Shown piece by piece: positions 1 through 8,625 of a DNA stretch of 64,000 bases. Position 1 is the first letter of the stretch; the number at the start of each line of letters is the position of its first letter. A model generated the notes under the pieces. That model saw nothing but the letters and a program-made list of their open reading frames with translations, was not told where the DNA came from and did not search any database. The position numbers were made by a program, and so were the translations under genes. The stretch spans positions 52,657 to 116,656 of the forward strand of contig CAWDSF010000008.1 of assembly GCA_963804885.1 (NCBI GenBank), in the 5' to 3' direction. Source of the DNA: PALSA-1004 sp963804885 (GTDB lineage: Bacteria; Pseudomonadota; Gammaproteobacteria; Burkholderiales; SG8-41).

Positions 1-813
1 GCTTCAACACGGCTTTTAGCCGCTGCTCGAAATCGCCGCGGTACTTGGTGCCGGCGAGCAGCGCGCCCATGTCGAGCGCATAGACGGTGCACTTGGCGAG
101 GATCTCCGGCACGTCGCCTTCGACGATGCGCCGCGCCAGACCTTCGGCGATCGCGGTCTTGCCCACACCCGCCTCGCCCACCAGCAGCGGATTGTTCTTG
201 CGCCGCCGGCACAACGTTTGCACGACGCGCTCGAGTTCGCGCTCGCGCCCGATCAGCGGATCGATTTTTCCCGCGAGCTGCGAGCGAATTCAGATTGAGC
301 GTGTAGGTCTCGAGCGCACCGCCCGGCGTTTGCTCCTGCTCGGACTCCGCTTCGCCATCGCTCTTGCCGGGCGCGGCCTGCGGCACTTTGCTGATGCCGT
401 GCGAAATGAAATTCACGACGTCCAGCCGCGTCACGCCTTTTTGATGCAGGAAATAAACGGCGTGCGAATCTTTCTCACCGAAAATCGCGACCAGCACGTT
501 GGCGCCGGTGACTTCCTTCTTGCCGGACGATTGCACGTGCAGAATCGCGCGCTGGATCACGCGCTGGAAGCCGAGCGTGGGCTGCGTGTCGGTGTCTTCG
601 GTCGTCGAATATCGGCGTGTGCTCGGTGACGAACTCCGAGAGCAGCTTGCGCAAGTCGTCGATTTCCGCCGCGCAGGCTTTGAGCACTTCGGATGCCGAC
701 GGATTGTCGAGCAGCGCGAGCAGCAGGTGCTCGACGGTGATGAATTCATGCCGCTTCTGACGCGCCTCCATGAACGCCATGTGCAGGCTGACTTCGAGTT
801 CCTGGGCGATCAT
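1..813 (-). CDS. clpA: ATP-dependent Clp protease ATP-binding subunit ClpA, N-terminal part (3' end outside window)
   Basis: ClpA is the AAA+ unfoldase that feeds substrates to ClpP and receives N-end-rule substrates from ClpS. The start is the ATG at 813-811, which shares one base with the clpS stop. The N-domain begins MIAQELEVSLHMAF and contains the Clp_N repeats (HEFITVEHLLLALL). The first AAA module follows, with Walker A GEAGVGKT coded near 160-180 and the downstream GTKYRGDFEQR motif near 30-55. The gene is interrupted by two frame changes, near 605 (after TEHTPIFD) and near 268, where a run of five A on the coding strand looks one base too long. Both restore perfect ClpA similarity, so they are most likely sequence errors. 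The gene runs off the left edge. Confidence 0.93.
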
Positions 814-1121
814 CAGTTTTCCTCCATCACGCAGCAGAGGGGGTGTTGATGCTGCCGTGCGTACGCGCTGACCTGTTCGACTTTGGTCGCCGCTACGTCA
901 CGCGGATAAACTCCGCATACACCAGTACCATCCCGATGAACCTTGAGCATGATTTGAGTGGCCTTTTCGCGGCTGAGGGAAAAAAATTTTTGCAGCACTA
1001 TGACGACAAAATCCATGGGCGTGTAATCGTCATTCAAAAGCAAAACCTTGAACATCGGAGGCGACTTGACCTTGGCCTTTTTCGCCTCCAGAACCGAGCC
1101 TTCGCGATGCCGTATCGCCAT
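813..1121 (-). CDS. clpS: ATP-dependent Clp protease adaptor protein ClpS
   Basis: ClpS is a small cytosolic adaptor that recognises N-degrons and delivers them to ClpA. The protein is 102 residues if started at the ATG at 1121 (MAIRHREGS); an in-frame ATG at 1136 would add five residues. The diagnostic N-degron pocket stretch LLLNDDYTPMDFV and the C-terminal half ATQIMLKVHRDGTGVCG and ATKVEQV are intact. It is translationally coupled to clpA by a TGATG overlap. It is divergent from cspA, with about 250 bp of shared regulatory region. Confidence 0.95.
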   Translation of the reverse strand: MAIRHREGSVLEAKKAKVKSPPMFKVLLLNDDYTPMDFVVIVLQKFFSLSREKATQIMLKVHRDGTGVCGVYPRDVAATKVEQVSAYARQHQHPLCCVMEEN

Positions 1122-1217
1122 TCTGAACACCACCATTCATGCGACTGCAATCAACTGTTATTTTGACCATAATCCTAGAATTTTCAAGTGCTAAAATGAC
1201 CCCTGATATACAAATAC

Positions 1218-1246
1218 TTGACTTCCCCCCGCAAATAGCCTAGAAA
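1218..1246 (+). promoter_or_regulatory. Predicted sigma-70 promoter of the cold-shock gene
   Basis: TTGACT at 1218-1223, a 17-bp spacer and TAGAAA at 1241-1246. Transcription from here would give a 5' leader of about 120 nt before the ATG at 1376, the long leader typical of cold-shock genes. Inference from consensus match and spacing only. Confidence 0.5.
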
Positions 1247-1375
1247 GCCGAAAGGTGTTTGGCTTCAAGCTCGATCGCAGTACCGGTCCGGTCGTTTTGC
1301 CGTGTGCGTCCTTGAAACTCAAACAGTCTCCGGAAGCATTTTCCGGTAATTTTTTAAGTGATAAGGAACAGCAAT

Positions 1376-1579
1376 ATGGCAACAGGTACTGTGAAATGGT
1401 TCAATGACGCTAAGGGCTACGGCTTCATTACACCGGACGACGGCAGTGAAGATCTGTTCGCGCACTTCTCGGCGATTCAGATGGGCGGATTCAAGACCCT
1501 CAAAGAAGGTCAAAAAGTTTCTTTCGAAGTGACCCAGGGCCCGAAAGGCAAGCAGGCGTCCAACATCCAGGCGGTCTAA
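1376..1579 (+). CDS. cspA: CspA-family cold-shock protein
   Basis: A 67-residue single cold-shock domain that binds single-stranded RNA/DNA and acts as an RNA chaperone. RNP1 is seen as KGYGFI and RNP2 as DLFAHFS, and the protein ends NIQAV as most paralogues do. The ATG at 1376 is preceded by an AAGGAA ribosome-binding site. A strong intrinsic terminator follows directly, so the gene is monocistronic. The long untranslated leader suggests post-transcriptional temperature control, as known for the family. Confidence 0.95.
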   Translation: MATGTVKWFNDAKGYGFITPDDGSEDLFAHFSAIQMGGFKTLKEGQKVSFEVTQGPKGKQASNIQAV

Positions 1580-1610
1580 AGACAGCAAAACCCAGAATAT
1601 TTAAATAAGA

Positions 1611-1643
1611 GCCCGTCCGGCTTACGCTGGACGGGCTTTTTTT
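1611..1643 (+). terminator. Rho-independent terminator after cspA
   Basis: Stem GCCCGTCC (1611-1618) pairs with GGACGGGC (1629-1636), followed by seven T (1637-1643). Confidence 0.9.
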
Positions 1644-1881
1644 CGCCTGCGCTTTTCCGCTCGGCAGCATGGCGCTCATGGACCGGAAGCCCGCACGGAT
1701 TGTCATTTATGCCGCGCCGAATAAATGCGATAATTGCGCCACGCAACGACATGCGAAGGTCGTGGGTAAAGTTTACGCGCCTGCCTGCATTCGCCGAAAG
1801 CGCCTTCGCGCCCTCCCCCACAGATCGCACGCGCACGCCGATCATTTTGAACCACCACATCCGAACGGAGATTGACGAATC

Positions 1882-3260
1882 ATGGCTGAAAAACTCGACC
1901 TGCTGAAAATTGCCCAGGAAGAACAAACCGGCGATTTATTCAAGCTGCTGGACCAGACATTCAAACGCTCCAAGGTGCAGCCGCGGGGTATCTCCGACGC
2001 GATCATCTGGGAAGGCGGCAATCCAATCCGGCAACGTCAAGCCGGTCGCGCATGCGTTTACCGACATGTTTGCGCTCAACGGCACCCTGATGGCGCTCGA
2101 CGTTCTCGGTTTGCCGTTCCTGGGCGTGCCGATGATGGCGCAGTTCCGCCACGATACCAAACTCGTTTCGCTCGAGTGGTTCGGCAAGATGGACAACATC
2201 TGCCTGAAATGGTCGACTGCCGGCGACTTCATGGTCAACGACAACGGCAAAAAAGTCGTCGTCGCGGGCAAATCGGCCAACGCGCCGCTGCGCACCGCCG
2301 CCGGCGTTTACTGCAACGTGCGGCCTTATGGCGGCATTACCAGCATTCGTTTCATGCCGGGTCTGCCGTATTCGCAGGACAACAAGAAATTCGTCGTCGA
2401 CAAAGCCACCGGCAATATCCACTCCGAGATGAATACGCCCGGCGTGCGCATGGCCTATGCCGCGCGCCTGTTTCTTAAGATGGTGCACGAGACCGGCCAG
2501 ATCGGCCGCGTCGCCACCAAACCGACTCAGGCCAAAGAAGACGCCGTCAACGCCGGCATTGTTCGCTGGCTGCTCCAGGGAACCAAGTTCAAGCTGAAGC
2601 GCCAGTACTCGGTGGATGCGTACGAAGAACACAAGACCAACGTCGACGCCATCGTCGCGCTGCTGCCGAAGGACTTCAAGGCCGGGATGGAAAACTGGGG
2701 CGGCGACGTTTACGAGCACATTTCCGACACTAATTTCGGCCTGCTGCTGCACGACATGATCAACCAGCGCAAATGCATCGTCTATGCGACGGATCTCGAT
2801 GGCGACCGCCTCACCGACTTGATGGCCGACGCGCCCGACGTATTGCGCGCCTGGGGCCAAATCGGTACTCGACAAGTCCGGCGCCAAGGTCGACATGAAG
2901 AAACTGTGGACCGATATGGGCTTCACCATGACCAACGGCAAGGACATGACGAGCGTCATGTACCGCGTGCAGGGCGAGCCGATTTACGAACAAACGCTGG
3001 GTTCTGCCGACGCGATGCTGTTGCGATTGCTCGACGGCGACGAAACCGTCGGCGGAGAAAAGCAGCCGTACGATCCGCGCATTCATTTCGTGCTCATCAA
3101 TGAAGCGTACAAAGCAGCAAATCCGGACAACAAAGAACTGGCGAAATGGCTGGATGACCAGCTTGCAACATTCGACAAGGTTTACAGCGGCAAGCGCCCG
3201 CGCTACCTCGATGGCTATAACAAGCTCAAAGAAGCCATTAAGCCGTGGGGCACGAAATAG
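1882..3260 (+). CDS. Unrecognised conserved cytosolic protein, about 458 aa (two frameshifts)
   Basis: I do not recognise this protein. The ATG at 1882 opens MAEKLDLLKIAQEE. Frame changes near 2025 (GGNP to SGNVKPVAHAF) and near 2862 (AWGQIG to LDKSGAKVDMKK) are each explained by one extra base, and the repaired product is about 458 residues ending KPWGTK. There is no signal peptide and no obvious long membrane helix. Features visible are an alanine/leucine-rich first third (FTDMFALNGTLMALDVLG), a lysine-rich middle (KFKLKRQYSVDAYEEHK) and an acidic stretch YATDLDGDRLTDLMAD. Codon usage matches the neighbours and a terminator follows, so it is a real single gene. No function is proposed. Confidence 0.8.
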
Positions 3261-3294
3261 CCCGCCCACACCCACAACCCGCTTCTATTCGAAA

Positions 3295-3319
3295 CGCCCG
3301 CTAACGCGGGCGTTTTTTT
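3295..3319 (+). terminator. Rho-independent terminator
   Basis: Inverted repeat CGCCCG / CGGGCG around a CTAACG-type loop, followed by seven T ending at about 3319, just after the unrecognised 458-residue gene. Confidence 0.85.
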
Positions 3320-3380
3320 GTCCGGAAAAGAAAGGGCGGGCGGCCGCTTTCCAAGACCTTTCACAGACCTTTTTTCACTT

Positions 3381-3397
3381 ATATTGCATTGCAATAT
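3381..3397 (+). promoter_or_regulatory. 17-bp perfect palindrome overlapping the aceB -35 box (candidate operator)
   Basis: ATATTGCA-T-TGCAATAT is an exact 8+1+8 palindrome. It covers the -35 hexamer of the predicted promoter upstream of malate synthase, so a bound protein would block RNA polymerase. TTGCAA-type half-sites are known for short-chain acyl/glyoxylate regulators of the RamB/ScfR type. Assignment to any regulator here is inference. Confidence 0.55.
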
Positions 3398-3412
3398 GCC
3401 GCTCGTTATACT
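3384..3412 (+). promoter_or_regulatory. Predicted sigma-70 promoter of aceB
   Basis: TTGCAT at 3384-3389, an exact 17-bp spacer and TATACT at 3407-3412. The leader to the aceB ATG would be about 125 nt. Confidence 0.6.
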
Positions 3413-3545
3413 GGCAGAAGATGTTTTCGTCGCCATTCGCTAATTGTACGTATTACAACGGAATTTTCTCCTTTGGCAGGCGTCGAAAGTCTTGAAGTCA
3501 ACTTGATGCGCCGCAGAATTTCAGCGGCAGAACAGGAGCTTGCGC

Positions 3546-5180
3546 ATGGCCACCTCGATCGCCTTACCCGCCGGTATAACGCTCCGCGCAAACATTGCCG
3601 CCGAGCACGCAGACGTCCTCACGTCCCAAGCCCTTACCTTCGTTGCCAAGCTGCACCGGAAATTCGAAGGCCGGCGCCGCGAGCTGCTCGAAAAACGCGC
3701 GGTCCGGCAGCGCGAATTCGACGCCGGACGGCTGCCCGATTTTCTAGCCGAGACGCGCACCATCCGCGAGTCAACCTGGACCGTTGCGACGCAGCCGGCG
3801 GACCTGCTCGATCGCCGCGTCGAGATCACGGGCCCCACGGACCGCAAGATGGTCATCAACGCGCTCAACTGCGGCGCCTCGACTTTCATGGCCGATTTTG
3901 AAGATGCCAACTGCCCCACATGGCACAGCATGATCGATGGCCAGCGCAACCTGCGCGATGCGGTTCGCCGCGCGATTACGCTGGAGCAGAACGGCAAGCA
4001 ATACAAGCTGAATGAAAAAACCGCAGTGCTGATTCCGCGACCGCGCGGCTGGCATCTCGAGGAAAAACATGTGCTCGTCGATGGCGAGCCCGTCAGCGGC
4101 AGCATTTTCGACTTCGCGCTCTACTTTTTTCACAACGCGAAGGAAACGCTCGCACGCGGCAGCGGCCCCTACTTCTATCTGCCAAAGATGGAGTCGCATC
4201 TCGAAGCGCGCCTGTGGAACGATATTTTCAACTTCGCGCAGGACGAGCTGTCGATACCGCGCGGCACGATCCGCGCCACGGCGTTGATCGAAACGGTGGT
4301 CGCCGCGTTCGAGATGGACGAAATCCTGTGGGAACTGCGTGAGCACTCGGCCGGGTTGAACATCGGGCGCTGGGATTATATTTTCTCGTGCATCAAGAAG
4401 TTCCGCGTCAACCGCGACTTTTGCTTGGCGGACCGCTCGCAAGTAACGATGACTGCGCCATTCATGCGCGCGTATGCACTGCTGCTCGTCAAGACCTGCC
4501 ACTTCCGTGGCGCGCCCGCGATGGGTGGCATGGCCGCGCAAATACCGATCAAAAACGACCCGGTCGCCAACGAAGCGGCAATGGAAAAAGTGCGCGCCGA
4601 CAAGCTGCGTGAAGTCACCGACGGCTGCGACGGCACGTGGGTCGCGCATCCGGGCCTGGTGCCGATCGCGAAAGCGATTTTCGATGAGCACATGCCGGGA
4701 CCCAACCAGTACGGAAAACAATTGCCGGAGGTGCATGTCACCGCGCGCGAGCTCCTGGATTTCCAGCCGGAGCAGCCGATCACCGACGCGGGACTGCGCA
4801 ACAACATCAGCGTCGGGATTCAATACCTGGGCTCGTGGCTGGCCGGTAACGGATGCGTCCCCGTATACAACCTGATGGAAGACGCAGCGACTGCGGAAAT
4901 TTCGCGCTCGCAGATCTGGCAATGGATACGCAGCCCCAAAGGCGTGCTCGCCGACGGCCGCAAGGTCACGGTCGAGCTGTTCCGCGAATTGCTCGCCGAT
5001 GAGCTGCCGAAAATCGAGACCTACCTGGGGCCTGACGCGTGGCGCGCAGGAAAATATCAGGAGGCGGCGCGGCTTTTCGATACGATGTGCACGGGCGATT
5101 ATGTCGAATTCCTGACCCTGCCCGCGTACGAATGGCTGACGAGCGATCTTGCGACGGACAGCACCGCGATGGCGGCCTGA
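3546..5180 (+). CDS. aceB: Malate synthase A
   Basis: Condenses glyoxylate with acetyl-CoA to malate, the second step of the glyoxylate shunt. The protein is 544 residues, normal for the A isoform. Family landmarks are present: FMADFEDANCPTW, the IPRPRGWHL segment, ATALIETVVAAFEMDEIL, GRWDYIFS and the DGTWVAHPGL loop. I chose the ATG at 3546 because AGGAGC lies at about 3534. A TTG two codons upstream is possible but lacks spacing. It is flanked by terminators on both sides, so it is transcribed alone. No isocitrate lyase gene is visible nearby. The promoter carries a palindrome, suggesting substrate-level repression. Confidence 0.96.
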   Translation: MATSIALPAGITLRANIAAEHADVLTSQALTFVAKLHRKFEGRRRELLEKRAVRQREFDAGRLPDFLAETRTIRESTWTVATQPADLLDRRVEITGPTDRKMVINALNCGASTFMADFEDANCPTWHSMIDGQRNLRDAVRRAITLEQNGKQYKLNEKTAVLIPRPRGWHLEEKHVLVDGEPVSGSIFDFALYFFHNAKETLARGSGPYFYLPKMESHLEARLWNDIFNFAQDELSIPRGTIRATALIETVVAAFEMDEILWELREHSAGLNIGRWDYIFSCIKKFRVNRDFCLADRSQVTMTAPFMRAYALLLVKTCHFRGAPAMGGMAAQIPIKNDPVANEAAMEKVRADKLREVTDGCDGTWVAHPGLVPIAKAIFDEHMPGPNQYGKQLPEVHVTARELLDFQPEQPITDAGLRNNISVGIQYLGSWLAGNGCVPVYNLMEDAATAEISRSQIWQWIRSPKGVLADGRKVTVELFRELLADELPKIETYLGPDAWRAGKYQEAARLFDTMCTGDYVEFLTLPAYEWLTSDLATDSTAMAA

Positions 5181-5206
5181 GCCGCGCCCGCTCCCCGCCC
5201 AACTCT

Positions 5207-5235
5207 CGCCCGCTCGCACGAGCGGGCGTTTTTTT
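5207..5235 (+). terminator. Rho-independent terminator after aceB
   Basis: CGCCCGCT (5207-5214) pairs with AGCGGGCG (5221-5228), followed by seven T. Confidence 0.9.
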
Positions 5236-5261
5236 GCGCTTTTTTGTGTATTCTCCGGCGG

Positions 5262-5831
5262 GTGAGCAAACTACTGCTGTTCAACAAGCCGTTTGGCGTG
5301 CTGTGCCAGTTCAGACCATCGCCGCCGCGGCGGACCTTGAAGGACTTCATCGCCATCCCGGACGTCTACGCAGCAGGCCGGCTCGACGCCGATAGCGAAG
5401 GGCTGGTCGTCCTGACCGACGACGGCGCAATGCAACACCGCATCAGCGACCCGCAACATAAGCTCGCGAAAATTTACTGTGCGCAGGTCGAAGGCGTGTT
5501 AACCGAAGACGCGCTCGGCCGCCTGTCACGCGGCATCGATCTCGGCGATTTTACGACCATGCCCGCGACAGCTGAAACCATCGACGAACCGGGATGGCTA
5601 TGGCCGCGCGATCCGCCCATTCGCATACGCAAACACATTCCGACGAGCTGGTTGCAACTCACGTTGCGCGAAGGCAAAAACCGGCAGGTGCGGCGCATGA
5701 CGGCAGCGGTTGGTTATCCGACCCTGCGCCTCATACGCCGTAGCGTCGGCGGATGGAACATCGACGGGCTGGCGCCAGGACAATGGCGCGACGCGAAAAT
5801 CGATGCGCCGCCTGCTGAAATTGCCGGTTGA
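5262..5831 (+). CDS. rluE: RsuA/RluE-type pseudouridine synthase
   Basis: A 189-residue pseudouridine synthase of the RsuA family. RluE members modify U2457 of 23S rRNA. The catalytic aspartate sits in GRLDADSEGL, and the RNA-binding C-terminal signature REGKNRQVRRMTAAVGYPTLRL is complete. The GTG at 5262 gives VSKLLLFNKPFG, the usual N-terminus of RluE, which lacks an S4 domain. It lies directly downstream of the aceB terminator. Specificity for U2457 is inferred from length and the absence of S4. Confidence 0.85.
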   Translation: MSKLLLFNKPFGVLCQFRPSPPRRTLKDFIAIPDVYAAGRLDADSEGLVVLTDDGAMQHRISDPQHKLAKIYCAQVEGVLTEDALGRLSRGIDLGDFTTMPATAETIDEPGWLWPRDPPIRIRKHIPTSWLQLTLREGKNRQVRRMTAAVGYPTLRLIRRSVGGWNIDGLAPGQWRDAKIDAPPAEIAG

Positions 5832-5949
5832 CTGCGCCGACGCGGATTGGATGAACCGTGCTGTCAACCGCCGTGCAGGCCACGCGTTAACGCCAGAGGG
5901 ATGCCGAAAGTGTCTCTTTAAATCAATAATTTTTCAAAGGACAAGTGAC

Positions 5950-6120
5950 ATGAACAAATTTCTGACGACGATAATCGCGGCGATATTCGCGGCTGTTTCC
6001 TTTTCTGCGGTAGCGGCCGACAGCACCACGACCGACACCCCAAAAGCGCAAAGCAAGAAATCCGACAAGCCCGCCAAGAAATCCAAAAAGAAATCGAAAA
6101 AAGCCCCCGCGGCCAAGTAA
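5950..6120 (+). CDS. Small lysine-rich exported peptide (paralogue 1)
   Basis: A 56-residue product. It has a clear Sec signal peptide (MNKFLTTIIAAIFAAVSFSAVAA, cleavage after AVAA), then a short Ser/Thr/Asp stretch and a polylysine tail (KKSKKKSKKAPAAK). The start is preceded by AAAGGACA and the gene is followed by its own terminator. It is one of three similar genes in the window (also near 6318 and 11950). The mature peptide is strongly basic and low-complexity. No function is known to me, and nucleic-acid, polyanion or envelope binding is only a guess. Confidence 0.75.
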   Translation: MNKFLTTIIAAIFAAVSFSAVAADSTTTDTPKAQSKKSDKPAKKSKKKSKKAPAAK

Positions 6121-6134
6121 TCTCGCGCGAGGTC

Positions 6135-6166
6135 AAAAAAGCAGAGGTCTCGTCCTCTGCTTTTTT
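6135..6166 (+). terminator. Bidirectional-looking terminator after lysine-rich peptide 1
   Basis: A6, then GCAGAGG (6141-6147) pairing with CCTCTGC (6154-6160), then T6. Confidence 0.9.
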
Positions 6167-6317
6167 AATTCAAGTAACTGATTTTATTAACTCTGTAATG
6201 GGATCTGGGCGACCGGAAACGCTGCCTGTCAACCCGGCTTTCGTCCGGGACGTTATAGACCATGGCCATATTACGGCCGCATAAGTTTCAATCAATCATC
6301 ATAACGAGGAAATCAAC

Positions 6318-6470
6318 ATGAGCAAATTGTTCGCAGCCGTCTTTGCCGCGATGTTCGCGCTGGGCACCGTATCCGTGTTCGCCGCCGATGACATGAAAAA
6401 AGACGCGAAGAAAGAAGACGCGAAAAAAGAAGCCACAAAAGACGACAAGAAAGCTGCTGACAAGAAGTAA
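6318..6470 (+). CDS. Small lysine-rich exported peptide (paralogue 2)
   Basis: A 50-residue product. The signal peptide MSKLFAAVFAAMFALGTVSVFAA is followed by DDMKKDAKKEDAKKEATKDDKKAADKK, a mature peptide made almost only of D, K, E, A and T. It has a GAGGAA ribosome-binding site ahead of the ATG at 6318. It has the same architecture as the gene at 5950 but alternating charge instead of plain polylysine. A terminator follows within 20 nt. Function unknown. Confidence 0.75.
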   Translation: MSKLFAAVFAAMFALGTVSVFAADDMKKDAKKEDAKKEATKDDKKAADKK

Positions 6471-6488
6471 TCCTTCTGTCATTTGCGA

Positions 6489-6518
6489 AAAGGCGGGGTT
6501 ACGACCCCGCCTTTTTTT
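6489..6518 (+). terminator. Terminator after lysine-rich peptide 2 (may also serve the opposite gene)
   Basis: GGCGGGG (6492-6498) pairs with CCCCGCC (6505-6511), preceded by A and followed by T7. It lies between convergent genes. Confidence 0.9.
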
Positions 6519-6547
6519 CGCAGTTTTTTTGGCGAGCAGCGGCCGCT

Positions 6548-8623
6548 TCAGAAGTTTGCGACCAGCGACAGCCGCACCGAACGCGGCTCGACGGGATGAA
6601 AATGAACGTCGTTGACGCCGGCGACGGCCTCTCCCGGCAGGCGCGATGCATAGAAGTAATCGATGTCGTGGTCCTGGCGGTTGAAGAGATTGAACACGTC
6701 CATTTGCAACCGCAGGCGTTTGTCGAATGCGTAGCCGACGCGCGCGTTCACCAGCGATGTTGCCGCCGAGCTCACGCTGTTGTCTTCGCTGAGCGAGCGC
6801 GGCCCGAAATAGCGCCAGCGCACGGCGCCAAACCACTGATTGAAATTCTCGACCGTAACGCCGGCCGACACCACCGCGTTCGGCGCATTAGGCACGTAGT
6901 TGCCGGGCGGCGCCACGTCCGTAAAGCGCGCGCGGGTGACGCCAGCGCTCGCATCGAACGCGAGCCACGGTCGCGCCTGGTATTGCACCAGGGCTTCGAT
7001 GCCAGTGCGCAGCGACGGCCGGCTGGGCTCCGTCGTGCCTGCATCGCCCACAAACAGCAATTCTGAGTTCTGGCGCAGTTGCCACAGCGCGAGCGTCGCG
7101 GTCATCGCCGGCACGTATTGCGTGCGCAAGCCGAACTCATAACCGGTGGTGCGCGCGAGCGGCGTCACCGGGGTCGCCGCACTGCCGGTTTTCGGGTCGA
7201 TGGTCTGATTCACGCCGCGCGCATCATTGCTGTGAAAGCCGCGGCCCCAGTTCATGTAGTACTCGGTCTTCGCCCACGGGCCGAGCACGACCGAAAATTT
7301 GGGCGAGCGCAGCGAATCGCTCCGGCTGCCCGTATTCGCCGGCAGCATGCTGGTAACGTCGAACTGTTGATGATCGAAGCGCAGTCCGGCGACCGTGCGC
7401 AACCAGTCGTTCCATTTGATGGTGTTCGACAAGTACGGCGCCATGCTGGTGATCGTGGCCTCGTCCTGCGACGTAACCCCGGTGACCTGCCGGCCCTGCG
7501 AAGTGTACAGCGCTACCGGCGACAGCCGGTCGCGGCGCACTTGAACGCCGACGGTATTCAACACTTCGCGATCGGCCCACTTGACCGCCCACGTCTGGCT
7601 TGCCGTGGCACCCAGCGTCGTGCGGTTTTCTGATTGCGTGAATTGATCGCCCTGCACCGGGTTATCTAGAAAATAGGTGAAATTTGAAATCAGCGCGAGC
7701 TTCGACCTGATCGCATACACGTTCACGTTGCGGCTCACCGCGCCGTCGGTCTGCCGCCATTCACCCGACAGGCTGTAGCGATTGGACTGCCCGCCGTCGC
7801 TCGGATCGATGGCGCCGAAACGATCGATAAGGCCAGACTGCACGGCGCGCAACGGGATCTGGTCGGTCGAGTTCCAGTTAGCCGAATAGCCCATTGCAGT
7901 CACGTTCCAGCCGTTGCCTTGCGTGCCCTGCGCATAGCGCAGCACGCCGTTCAACTTGTGAAACTGCTCCGGATTGTTCCATGGGCCGTTGGAATAACCG
8001 TATTCGAGTCCATAAACGAGCCGGCCCGCCCCGAGTTCCGGAGAGCCGGTGAGCAAAGCGCGCTTGTAACCGTATTGACCGGCGGTTATCGTCGCGGTCG
8101 AAACCGGCAACTGTTCCGCGTAGCTGATGCGCGCAGAGCCGACGGAAGCATAGTCGCCGTCCTCCGCAAAGTAGGGACCTTTGTTGTATTGCACGCGCGT
8201 GACCAGCTCGGGAATCAGAAAATTCAGATCGGTATATCCCTGCCCGTGCGCGTTGGTCGGCTGGTTGACCGGCATGCCGGCAACCCAGGTCGCGAAATCG
8301 GTGCCGTGATCCAGGTTGTAGCCGCGCAGGAAATACTGGTTCGCCTTGCCGTCGCCGGCGTGCTGCGTGACGATCATGCCGGGCACGGTTTCCAAAATCT
8401 CGCCGCTGCGCGAAAACGGACGCCGTTCGAGCTGCTCCCGCGTGATGACGCCCTGGCTTGCCGCATCCCATACGCCCACACCATTGTCGGGCGTGCCCGT
8501 GATCGATACTTCGTCGAGCTTTTGCACGCCTTCGGCGCCTGCTGCCGTCACCCAGCAGGCGCCCGCCAGCACGCAAAAGCCAGTGGCCGCCCGCAGCGGT
8601 CCGCGCAGTGCGAATGCGGTCAC
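6548..8623 (-). CDS. TonB-dependent outer-membrane receptor
   Basis: A 691-residue outer-membrane transporter. It has an N-terminal signal peptide, then a plug domain with the TonB-box-like start LDEVSITGTP, the plug motifs VPGMIVTQHAGDGKANQYFLRGYNLDHGTDF and NAHGQGYTDLNF, and a long beta-barrel ending RLSLVANF with the usual terminal aromatic residue. It starts two bases downstream of the tonB gene and is probably co-transcribed with it. The HFHPVEPRS segment near the C-terminus is histidine-bearing but gives no clear specificity. The neighbouring HupE-like gene makes a metal such as nickel or cobalt a possible substrate (inference). Confidence 0.93.
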   Translation of the reverse strand: MTAFALRGPLRAATGFCVLAGACWVTAAGAEGVQKLDEVSITGTPDNGVGVWDAASQGVITREQLERRPFSRSGEILETVPGMIVTQHAGDGKANQYFLRGYNLDHGTDFATWVAGMPVNQPTNAHGQGYTDLNFLIPELVTRVQYNKGPYFAEDGDYASVGSARISYAEQLPVSTATITAGQYGYKRALLTGSPELGAGRLVYGLEYGYSNGPWNNPEQFHKLNGVLRYAQGTQGNGWNVTAMGYSANWNSTDQIPLRAVQSGLIDRFGAIDPSDGGQSNRYSLSGEWRQTDGAVSRNVNVYAIRSKLALISNFTYFLDNPVQGDQFTQSENRTTLGATASQTWAVKWADREVLNTVGVQVRRDRLSPVALYTSQGRQVTGVTSQDEATITSMAPYLSNTIKWNDWLRTVAGLRFDHQQFDVTSMLPANTGSRSDSLRSPKFSVVLGPWAKTEYYMNWGRGFHSNDARGVNQTIDPKTGSAATPVTPLARTTGYEFGLRTQYVPAMTATLALWQLRQNSELLFVGDAGTTEPSRPSLRTGIEALVQYQARPWLAFDASAGVTRARFTDVAPPGNYVPNAPNAVVSAGVTVENFNQWFGAVRWRYFGPRSLSEDNSVSSAATSLVNARVGYAFDKRLRLQMDVFNLFNRQDHDIDYFYASRLPGEAVAGVNDVHFHPVEPRSVRLSLVANF

Positions 8624-8625
8624 GC

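Noticed and set aside
87..629. Long plus-strand open frame at the left edge
   Set aside because: It is the antisense of clpA and its predicted protein is an arginine-rich composition typical of shadow frames in high-GC DNA.
2003..2959. 318-codon minus-strand frame opposite the unrecognised 458-residue gene
   Set aside because: Histidine/arginine/valine-rich shadow composition with no domain; the plus-strand reading has normal composition and a terminator.
3771..5219. 482-codon minus-strand frame opposite malate synthase
   Set aside because: Pure shadow of aceB; no ribosome-binding site and no family similarity.
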